From: an uncultured Porphyromonadaceae bacterium
GTDB lineage: Bacteria > Bacteroidota > Bacteroidia > Bacteroidales > Muribaculaceae
Length of the DNA stretch: 6,035 bases
Reading direction: 5' to 3'
Assembly: GCA_900555165.1 (NCBI GenBank)
Contig: USKE01000140.1
Span: 1 to 6,035, forward strand
Under the pieces are notes generated by a model. The model saw nothing but the letters and a program-made list of their open reading frames with translations, ran no database searches and had not been told where the DNA came from. Of this stretch, positions 1 through 5,443 are shown in pieces. The position numbers and the translations under genes are program-made. Positions within the stretch are counted from its first letter, which is position 1. Each line of letters opens with the position of its first letter.

Positions 1-89
1 ATGCGATAACAGAATAAATGTGTTGCTAATACATCGTATGTTGGGAACAAATACAAAGATAGAACAAATTTCGCAGGGAGGGCAATCAG
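1..89. other. Leader region upstream of the GH43 gene, no gene recognised
   Basis: This short AT-rich stretch precedes the GH43 start codon. Two of the three forward frames have early stops (taa at 7-9 and 15-17). The third frame is open from base 2 to a taa at 98-100 and would overlap the GH43 start, but its roughly 32 residues resemble no family I know, so I do not call it a gene. A possible -35-like ttgcta lies at 23-28, but no -10 box sits convincingly 16 to 18 bases downstream, so no promoter is claimed. Confidence 0.5.
76..82 (+). promoter_or_regulatory. Shine-Dalgarno site of the GH43 gene
   Basis: The purine run gggaggg lies seven bases before the ATG at 90, an ideal Firmicutes ribosome binding site. 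It fixes the start codon and separates this segment from the Bacteroidales genes further right, which have no such sites. Confidence 0.8.
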
Positions 90-1073
90 ATGAAATATAA
101 TAATCCGATCGTAAAAGGATTTTATCCGGATCCAAGTGTCTGCTTTGCAAACGGAAAATATTATATGGTATGCAGCAGTTTTCAGTATTTTCCGGGCGTA
201 CCGCTTTTTGAAAGTAACGATCTTGTGAACTGGACACAGATTGGTCATGTATTAACCAGAAAGAACCAGATCATGTTAGAAAAAGTCAACAGTAGTGGTG
301 GTGTCTTTGCACCTACGATCCGTTTTCATAACGGTCGTTTCTATATGGTAACCACAAATGACACAACACACCAGCATTTCTATGTATATACGGACGATAT
401 TCACAAAGAATGGTCTGATCCGATCTATGTCGATCAGAACGGAATTGATCCATCTCTTTATTTTGAAGGAGATAAAACATATTTTATGAGCAATGGTTCA
501 GATGATACCGGCAAGCTGGGCGTGATCCAGTGTGAGATTGATATCGAAACCGGCAAAAAACTTTCACCAAGCACCTGTATCTGGCAAGGTTCCGGTGGAC
601 GCTACTTAGAAAGTCCTCATCTTTATAAGATTGGTGACTGGTATTATCTGATGGCAGCAGAGGGCGGCACAGAATATGGTCATATGGTTACTTATGCACG
701 AAGCAGTTCTGTATGGGGACCTTTCGAAAATTACAAATCCAATCCTGTTTTGACCAACCGTAACAAAGCACCTTATATCATTCAAGGTATTGGTCATGGC
801 GATCTGATCCGGGATACAAACGGTGACTGGCATATTCTCTGCCTCGGTTTTCGTCAGATCCACATCTGGCATACCTTCCACCACCTTGGACGTGAGGTTT
901 TCTTAATTCCTGTGAGCTTTGATCAAGATGGATGGTTTACTGCCGGTAACGATGGAACTGCCGAAGAAACGTATGAACTCAAAGGCGATTTTGAGCAGAT
1001 CACAAAGGATACTTATACCTTTGAAAATACGAACTGGAGGAAAAGAAAATGGCTTTTACTGCTGCTGATGTGA
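90..1073 (+). CDS. GH43 beta-xylosidase / alpha-L-arabinofuranosidase-like, 3'-truncated at a chimeric junction
   Basis: Probable glycoside hydrolase family 43 enzyme that removes xylose or arabinose from hemicellulose oligosaccharides. There is no signal peptide, so it should act in the cytoplasm on imported oligosaccharides. The five-bladed propeller is visible: YPDPSV near residue 12 carries the general base Asp14, NGIDPSL carries the pKa-modulating Asp120, RYLESPHL carries the general acid Glu174, and GIGHGD has the conserved active-site His236. HLGREVFLIPV (265-275) is typical of the xylosidase subfamilies. Relatives usually have about 500 or more residues, with a C-terminal beta-sandwich opening with a pattern like 'Y-F-E-x-T-N-W'. 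Here YTFENTNW (309-316) is that opening, and the remaining residues RKRKWLLLLLM are read from the tsf ribosome binding site and tsf codons in the wrong frame. True GH43 sequence therefore ends near 1036, and the listed end is an artificial stop. AT-rich codon use points to a Lachnospiraceae-like source. The exact substrate (xylose or arabinose) cannot be decided. Confidence 0.88.
   Translation: MKYNNPIVKGFYPDPSVCFANGKYYMVCSSFQYFPGVPLFESNDLVNWTQIGHVLTRKNQIMLEKVNSSGGVFAPTIRFHNGRFYMVTTNDTTHQHFYVYTDDIHKEWSDPIYVDQNGIDPSLYFEGDKTYFMSNGSDDTGKLGVIQCEIDIETGKKLSPSTCIWQGSGGRYLESPHLYKIGDWYYLMAAEGGTEYGHMVTYARSSSVWGPFENYKSNPVLTNRNKAPYIIQGIGHGDLIRDTNGDWHILCLGFRQIHIWHTFHHLGREVFLIPVSFDQDGWFTAGNDGTAEETYELKGDFEQITKDTYTFENTNWRKRKWLLLLLM
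1033..1048. other. Chimeric junction 1: GH43 segment joined to tsf leader
   Basis: Left of here the sequence is AT-rich GH43 coding DNA. Right of here it is GC-rich tsf DNA. The GH43 reading frame stops matching its family after the codons for NTNW (1027-1038), exactly where the ggagg of the tsf ribosome binding site begins. The switch lies within about 15 bases. A shared purine-rich string (for example tggaggaaa) could be microhomology between the two sources, but this is inference. Confidence 0.8.
1036..1040 (+). promoter_or_regulatory. Shine-Dalgarno site of tsf
   Basis: The ggagg sequence lies eight bases before the ATG at 1049. It confirms that start and shows the tsf leader is partly retained, although the rpsB gene that normally precedes it is absent. 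Confidence 0.8.
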
Positions 1074-1828
1074 AGACCCTGCGCGAGATGACCAGCGTGG
1101 GTATGATGGACTGCAAGAAGGCGCTTGTCGAGTGCGACGGCGATATGGACAAGGCTGTTGAATGGCTGCGCGAAAAGGGTCTGGCCAAGGCTGCCAAGAA
1201 GGCCGGCCGCATCGCCGCCGAGGGCATGGCTTACGCCGTTGACATTGACGGCATCGGTGTGATCATCGAGGTCAATGCCGAGTCCGACTTCGTGGCTAAG
1301 AACGACCTGTTTGTGGAGTATGTCAAAGGCGTCGCCGCTGTCATCGCAAAGGAAAACCCGGCCGATCTCGACGCGCTGTATGCCTGCGCTTACGGCAACG
1401 GCAAGACCGTGCTCGAGGAGCAGAACGACAAGGTCCTCGTCATCGGCGAGAACATCAAGGTCCGCCGCTTCGCCCGCTTCGCCGAGAACGTCTCCGTGCC
1501 CTATGTGCACGCCGGCGGCAAGATCGGTGTGCTGGTGAACCTGGAGTCCGACCTGCCCGCTGAGAAGGTGGAGGAGATCGGCAAGGACGTGGCCATGCAG
1601 ATCGCCGCTCTGAACCCCCGCTTCTGGGACAAGTCTCAGGTGGGCCAGGATGTCCTGGACGAGGAGAAGAAGATCATGATGGTCCAGATGGAGAACGATC
1701 CCAAAATGGCCGGCAAGCCAGAGCAGGTCGGTGCGTCCCTGTGCGTTAACGTTTGCGGCTGCGGCAAGAGCTGCGGCCACGATAGTGAGTCTGGTAAAGA
1801 AGGTCATGATGCGATGAATCTGGTTTAA
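1049..1828 (+). CDS. tsf: Elongation factor Ts, 3'-truncated and fused out of context at its C-terminus
   Basis: EF-Ts is the guanine nucleotide exchange factor that releases GDP from EF-Tu during translation in the cytoplasm. Both family signatures are present. LREMTSVGMMDCKKAL (residues 11-26) lies in the N-terminal UBA-like domain, and EVNAESDFVAK (74-84) contains Asp80 and Phe81, the pair that intrudes near the EF-Tu magnesium site. The core continues through the block at 186-227, including ALNPRFWDKSQV and DPKMAGKPEQV. Clostridial EF-Ts then normally continues with a Gly-Lys-Phe-Tyr/Lys-Glu-Asn-Cys-Leu type segment to about 300 residues. Here residues from about 228 to 259 bear no resemblance and read GASLCVNVCGCGKSCGHD and onward. 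That tail is the antisense of a Bacteroidales signal-peptide coding sequence, so genuine tsf ends near 1729. The GC-rich codon choice suggests an Oscillospiraceae-like (Faecalibacterium or Gemmiger type) donor. As it stands the product would probably not be a functional exchange factor. Confidence 0.92.
   Translation: MAFTAADVKTLREMTSVGMMDCKKALVECDGDMDKAVEWLREKGLAKAAKKAGRIAAEGMAYAVDIDGIGVIIEVNAESDFVAKNDLFVEYVKGVAAVIAKENPADLDALYACAYGNGKTVLEEQNDKVLVIGENIKVRRFARFAENVSVPYVHAGGKIGVLVNLESDLPAEKVEEIGKDVAMQIAALNPRFWDKSQVGQDVLDEEKKIMMVQMENDPKMAGKPEQVGASLCVNVCGCGKSCGHDSESGKEGHDAMNLV
1727..1740. other. Chimeric junction 2: tsf joined to the Bacteroidales operon, opposite orientation
   Basis: Forward-strand tsf homology ends at about codon 227 (1727-1729). 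On the minus strand a coherent Bacteroidetes signal peptide runs from ATG at 1807 to its cleavage site near 1742-1740 and onward a few codons before becoming antisense tsf. The two real coding sequences therefore meet between about 1727 and 1740 in convergent orientation. Base composition changes little here, so only the protein evidence exposes this breakpoint. Confidence 0.78.
1730..1807 (-). CDS. N-terminal signal peptide of a truncated secreted protein, last visible gene of the Bacteroidales operon
   Basis: Only about 26 codons survive. They read as a signal peptide: start MTFFTRLTIV with one Arg at position 6, a hydrophobic Ala/Leu/Val core (VAAALAAAA), then NVNA followed by Q, a typical signal peptidase I site with Gln at +1 as is common in Bacteroidales. 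There is no lipobox Cys, so the mature protein should be periplasmic or secreted rather than lipid-anchored. After QGRT the frame continues but is the reverse complement of tsf and carries no information about this protein. It follows GH66 in the same direction after 154 bases. In the B. thetaiotaomicron dextran locus, as I recall it, the gene in this place is a GH31 alpha-glucosidase, so a GH31 or GH97 glucosidase is a reasonable guess, but nothing in the remaining sequence proves it. Confidence 0.65.
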
Positions 1829-1861
1829 GGTTGTAGGTTGGGAATTTATTTGAGCATGACT

Positions 1862-1940
1862 GCGGGAACCTGCCGGAAACCGGTCTGATCCTACCGGAAA
1901 CTAACCTATACCTTAACTTATGGTTTCCGGCAGGTTCCGC
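1862..1940. repeat. Long inverted repeat with a third, competing half-copy in its loop
   Basis: Bases 1865-1881 (ggaacctgccggaaacc) are the perfect 17-base reverse complement of 1922-1938. The flanking gcg and cgc extend the stem past one bulged g. The 40-base loop contains another ccggaaac (1894-1901), identical to 1873-1880 in the left arm, which could pair with gtttccgg (1923-1930) instead, giving a shorter stem with a 21-base loop. It lies in the spacer between the GH66 stop and the next start codon on the minus strand. There is no T-run after either stem, so an intrinsic terminator is not supported. Candidate roles are mRNA processing or stabilisation between cistrons, or a dispersed genomic repeat of REP type. 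Confidence 0.7.
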
Positions 1941-1961
1941 GGTCTGCGTTGTATTATGCCG

Positions 1962-3776
1962 TTACTGCTCGATTACAATCATCGTCCAGTATTTCAGCTG
2001 GGGAACGGTGAACGAAAGCGAAGTGCCTTTCTGCTCGAAAGCAAGCTCCTGCACGGCACCGCCATGGAAGTCGGGGGTGGCGGCCCACACACGTTTCACT
2101 TTCTTGTCGGTGGCGGTGGTGACGGGTATGTTGACCGAAGTCATAGGGGTGGGGCGCACGCCGTTGAGGTCACGCCAGCTCAGATCGTCTACATTGCGGA
2201 AGTTGATCAGCGAGATTACCTCTGAATTGCCCACGTTGCGGGCGTAGGTGACGATGTTGCCGGCTTTCGGGGGCCATGCGCTGAAGTTGAGTTTCTTCGA
2301 GGTATCCGAGCACTTCAGGGCCGACGCGAACTCAGAACGTGTGTCGCTGCCGCGGAGAAGGTTCTGGTAGGCGGTCATGAAGTCGTAGTAGCGCACTATT
2401 GCGGTGCGGAGCTCGGGAGTCATCTCCAGGTTCGAGTTGGGGAAATACTCGCTGCCGAGCATGTGGTCGCCAAGTTCGAGGTGAGAGCCGCCGAGTGCCA
2501 TCATCACGGCGTCGGTGAGCAGTACGCCCGGGGTGTTGAACTCGCCGCGCGAGCCGCTTTTGCCGTAGTTCATGTAGGCGGCGAAGACGGTCTTCAGCGC
2601 GCCGTCAGAGTAGACGTCGTTGGCCTTGATGATGGTGTGGAGGTCTTTGAACTCCTTCTCGTCGTCCCATACCTCGTTGTAGCAGAAGTCAACCTTGCCC
2701 GACGAGGCTATGTTCTGCGCGCCGTAGCTTGCCACGGCGTTCATGATGAGGCTTTTCGAGGGCTGGCGCTCTTTCATTGCCGAGATGAACTTGCCGTAGC
2801 CGCGGGGAAGGTTCACCTTCACGCCATAGTAGTCGTAGCGGTCGCCGCGGTTGCCGAGCTGGTCAATCTGGTAGCCGTCGAAGTCGAACACGGCATAAAC
2901 GTCGTCGGTGCGGTCGCCGATGTATTTGAGCCATTCGTCGTTCGAGGGGTCAACCAGGAAGATGTCGCTCTTCCAGCTCGAAGGGAGGTTGTGGGCATCC
3001 TTGTCGCCGCGGTGGGTATCCTTGAAGATGTACCATTCGGGTTTCACACCGTCGGCGGCGGCATCGTCAAGCACACCGAAACAGAGGTTGTAGAAGATAG
3101 ACTTCATGCCGTAGCCGTGCTGCAGGTCGATGTACTTGCGCACTACAGATGCGTTGACGTCGCGGTTGGCTATGTCCTTGTAGCGCTCCATGGGCTGGGC
3201 GGGGGTGCCGGCCAGCGGCTGGTGGTGCTTGTAGTGCCAGTCCTGGAACTGCACGCCGTTGATGTGGCAGCGGTTCAGGAACTCCATCTCAGACTCGATG
3301 ACGCCCGAGGGGAGTTTAGAGTCGTCGAATGTTGCCACGAAACCGTAGCGCGGGAATTTAGTCCAGTCAGACGAGACATCGACGGCGATGGTGCCGTAGA
3401 TCATGTCCTCGCCCTTTTCGGTGGGCTTGTAAAGCTCCACCATGTAGCCTGTGAAGTCGGTTGCGGGAGCGGCCCATTCCCAGGAGGTCGACGTGGCGTC
3501 GGTCTCGGCCACGGTCTGGGCGCCCTGGCGGTAACGCACCTTCAGGCCGGTGACAGGCTCAGAGGCCGTGAAACGTACTTTTTCGCCCGGAGCGTATACG
3601 GCCTTGTCGGTGGTGAGGTCGATCTGCAGGTTCGATTTCACGGGGCGCACGTCGGTGACAGTGGTCTCGCCGCCCCCCTCGGGATTGGGATTGGGGTTGG
3701 GATTGGGCTCGTCGCTCGAGCAGGCGGCGGTCACCGCGGCCAGAGCTCCGATTGCAAGAAGATTCATTTTTTTCAT
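1962..3776 (-). CDS. GH66 dextranase, surface lipoprotein
   Basis: Endo-acting dextranase of glycoside hydrolase family 66, hydrolysing alpha-1,6 linkages in dextran to isomaltooligosaccharides; some family members also cyclise the product. The 604 residues run as follows: lipoprotein signal with Cys19 (preceded by TAA, a relaxed lipobox), acidic SSDE after the Cys suggesting export to the cell surface, a PN-repeat linker (24-32), an N-terminal immunoglobulin-like domain (about 45-135), a TIM barrel from about 140, and a C-terminal beta-sandwich (about 490-604). The likely nucleophile is Asp305 in DGYQIDQLG (300-308), and the likely acid/base is Glu368 in YNEVWD. No CBM35-sized insertion is apparent in the barrel, which favours a dextranase over a cycloisomaltooligosaccharide glucanotransferase. 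The ATG at 3776 gives a proper MKKMN signal start; a second Met lies three codons in. No Shine-Dalgarno is present, as usual in Bacteroidales. The gene follows the SusE/F-like gene after 146 bases. Confidence 0.92.
   Translation of the reverse strand: MKKMNLLAIGALAAVTAACSSDEPNPNPNPNPEGGGETTVTDVRPVKSNLQIDLTTDKAVYAPGEKVRFTASEPVTGLKVRYRQGAQTVAETDATSTSWEWAAPATDFTGYMVELYKPTEKGEDMIYGTIAVDVSSDWTKFPRYGFVATFDDSKLPSGVIESEMEFLNRCHINGVQFQDWHYKHHQPLAGTPAQPMERYKDIANRDVNASVVRKYIDLQHGYGMKSIFYNLCFGVLDDAAADGVKPEWYIFKDTHRGDKDAHNLPSSWKSDIFLVDPSNDEWLKYIGDRTDDVYAVFDFDGYQIDQLGNRGDRYDYYGVKVNLPRGYGKFISAMKERQPSKSLIMNAVASYGAQNIASSGKVDFCYNEVWDDEKEFKDLHTIIKANDVYSDGALKTVFAAYMNYGKSGSRGEFNTPGVLLTDAVMMALGGSHLELGDHMLGSEYFPNSNLEMTPELRTAIVRYYDFMTAYQNLLRGSDTRSEFASALKCSDTSKKLNFSAWPPKAGNIVTYARNVGNSEVISLINFRNVDDLSWRDLNGVRPTPMTSVNIPVTTATDKKVKRVWAATPDFHGGAVQELAFEQKGTSLSFTVPQLKYWTMIVIEQ
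3681..3707 (+). repeat. Gly/Pro-linker hexamer repeat with G-quadruplex pattern
   Basis: Five runs of three or four G are separated by att or tt, repeating the unit gggatt with one variant (ggggtt). On the minus strand it encodes exactly PNPNPNPNP (residues 24-32 of GH66), the flexible tether between the lipid-anchored Cys and the first domain. The G-rich strand is the template strand and fits the standard four-tract quadruplex rule. The repeat could also change copy number by slippage in steps of two residues. Confidence 0.75.
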
Positions 3777-3922
3777 GTCGTGTTATCAGTTTAGAGGCAT
3801 GCCCGGCGGGCATGAGCATGGTTGATTGTTTCGGTTCGTGAAGTTTTCAGTTGTTGTTCCGTCAGCCTCGACCATGCATCATGCCGCGGGGCGTGCATCA
3901 TGCCTGGGGTGAGGAGGGGTGG
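3777..3922 (-). promoter_or_regulatory. Spacer between SusE/F-like gene and GH66, with hairpin and direct repeat
   Basis: No gene fits here. Two structures stand out. First, catgccc (3798-3804) and gggcatg (3808-3814) form a seven-pair hairpin with a three-base loop, ending 21 bases before the GH66 start codon, where it could influence ribosome access. Second, tgcatcatgcc occurs twice (3875-3885 and 3894-3904), 19 bases apart from start to start, soon after the upstream stop codon. I see no Bacteroidales promoter (TAnnTTTG) on the minus strand and no T-rich terminator, so read-through from the upstream gene is likely. Confidence 0.5.
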
Positions 3923-5410
3923 TCAGTTCTTTACGAATGTGACCTGGTCGAGGAGTTGGTTGAGGGTTATGGTGTAGTTGCCGGCCTCGGTGATCTTCCA
4001 CTTGCGGTCTACGTCGCCCACGGCGATTTCGGTGTACATGTCAGAGAACCATGAGTCGCTCTTGTCGATGAAGATCACGGTCTGTGCGGTGCCGTTGGGC
4101 TCGCAGCCCTCGGTGGGGGCCAGGAACCATGCGCCGTTCCAGTCGTCACGCTTGTCGGCCGAGAACTTCAGCTCGCCGGCGGTGAGGTTGCCGGTCCAGG
4201 TGAAGATGTTGGGGTCAGAGGCATCGACGGTCATCGGGGTGGCGTTGCCGAGATCCCAGCCGTTGGGTGTGGCGTCGCCCACAAGATACATCGTGGCGTA
4301 GGGTGTGAACTCACGCATAAGCATGCGCTGCTGTCCCGTGCGGGTATCCACGCTTATTTTATAGGCCTTGTTGGTCTCGTCGGGGTTGAGGTACCACTTG
4401 TTGTCGGGGTCGAAACCTTTCACCAGTTCCATCGAGGTATCGGTGTAGGGGGCGTTGGGCTGTGTGGCCTTGAACATGTTCTCCCACGAGCCTGATGTGG
4501 TGCCGAACTTGAATTCACCGCCTTTGGTAAAGAATATGCCGAGCTTGAAGATGAAGGGGTCGAGCGGGTCGGCGTTCATGGGGCGGAAATTCCAGTCGGT
4601 CTCCTCGCCCACGAAGTAGAGTTCGGGGAACTCGGGAGCTACGCCCTGGGTGGGTGTCACTGAGATGGTGAGCGAGAGCAGGTTCACGTCGATACGGTAG
4701 TATCCGGCCTCGGTGATGGCAAATTGCTCGTCAGGCTGGTCGTCTTCCGTACGAAGAACGAGTCCGCCCTTGCCATTATTATTGTAAGAGGGGAGGAAAC
4801 TGCCCTGATTTAAGATAAATTTGAAATTGCCTGTCTTCATCTCGCCGGTCCAGGTGAAGACGCCGTTGTCGACACGTGCGAGTGCTGTCGCGGCGTCGGC
4901 GCTCCAGCCGTTGGGGGCGGCGTCACCGATGAGGTAAAGGGTCTCGGTGACGGGTTTGTAGGGGGTGACGCTGAACGATGCCACCGATTCCTGCACGCCC
5001 TCCATGCCGGCCACTGTGGCGAGCACGCGGGCCTCGACGGCCATGGGCTGGCCTGCTGTGGCATGGAACTTGTCGAGCATTATGGCGTTGAGGGTCTCGA
5101 CCGAAGGTGCCCACTGGTACTGCTGGGTGACCTCGCTGAGCACGGCGTAGGGCTCGGCGAACGATGTGCCGGCCTCGGCGAGCTCGAGGGTGTAGGTGAT
5201 GCGGTTGCCGGTGCCGTAGTTGGTGCCGGTGGTCCAGTCGAGCTCGACGGCGGTTGCCGAATGTGCGCTCTCGGCGAGTTCTACCTGGGCCGACGAGGCT
5301 TTGAGCTCAAGGGGCGCCGAGCCTTTGTCGAGCACCGTGTAGTCATTGTCGGTGCATGAGGCCAGCATGAGGATTGCGGCTGCGGCCTGCGCGATATATC
5401 TGAGTTTCAT
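3923..5410 (-). CDS. SusE/SusF-like surface glycan-binding lipoprotein
   Basis: Outer-membrane lipoprotein that holds glycan at the cell surface for a SusC/SusD importer; it has no catalytic role. The 495 residues start with MKLR and a hydrophobic stretch, then a clean LASC lipobox (Cys19) followed by TDND, an acidic surface-export type sequence. Residues about 30-150 form a SusE N-terminal-type beta domain. Three tandem SusE/SusF-type binding modules follow: LYLIGDAAPNGW (158-169) with FTWTGEMKTGNFKF (185-198), LYFVGEETDWNF (264-275) with GGEFKFGT (297-304), and MYLVGDATPNGW (374-385) with FTWTGNLTAGELKF (403-416). Modules 1 and 3 are close copies in their opening and second motifs, whereas module 2 lacks the PNGW motif. 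Modules 1 and 3 each end with an ITEAGYY/ITEAGNY strand (232-238 and 473-479). It sits 33 bases after SusD and before GH66, so dextran or a related alpha-glucan is the likely ligand (inference from context). Confidence 0.85.
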   Translation of the reverse strand: MKLRYIAQAAAAILMLASCTDNDYTVLDKGSAPLELKASSAQVELAESAHSATAVELDWTTGTNYGTGNRITYTLELAEAGTSFAEPYAVLSEVTQQYQWAPSVETLNAIMLDKFHATAGQPMAVEARVLATVAGMEGVQESVASFSVTPYKPVTETLYLIGDAAPNGWSADAATALARVDNGVFTWTGEMKTGNFKFILNQGSFLPSYNNNGKGGLVLRTEDDQPDEQFAITEAGYYRIDVNLLSLTISVTPTQGVAPEFPELYFVGEETDWNFRPMNADPLDPFIFKLGIFFTKGGEFKFGTTSGSWENMFKATQPNAPYTDTSMELVKGFDPDNKWYLNPDETNKAYKISVDTRTGQQRMLMREFTPYATMYLVGDATPNGWDLGNATPMTVDASDPNIFTWTGNLTAGELKFSADKRDDWNGAWFLAPTEGCEPNGTAQTVIFIDKSDSWFSDMYTEIAVGDVDRKWKITEAGNYTITLNQLLDQVTFVKN

Positions 5411-5443
5411 TGTGCTTGTCTGTTGAATGGTTCGGATGGGTGA

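Noticed and set aside
2..100. An open frame ahead of GH43 that might be the end of an upstream gene
   Set aside because: It is only about 32 codons, AT-rich and without recognisable sequence, and could be open by chance.
1037..1073. A C-terminal hydrophobic anchor (WLLLLLM) on the GH43 enzyme
   Set aside because: It is the tsf ribosome binding site and first codons read in the wrong frame after the junction.
1730..1828. A Cys-rich, possibly metal-binding tail (CVNVCGCGKSCGHD) on EF-Ts
   Set aside because: It is the antisense translation of a Bacteroidales signal peptide whose Ala codons (gca, gcc) give Cys and Gly codons in reverse; it starts where EF-Ts homology stops.
1862..1940. Intrinsic terminator
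   Set aside because: The stem is long, but the loop is 40 bases and no T-run follows on either strand.
2463..3794. A 443-codon forward open frame opposite GH66
   Set aside because: It is antisense to a well-supported GH66 gene in GC-rich DNA, has a Val/His-rich sequence with no domain pattern, and has no ribosome binding site.
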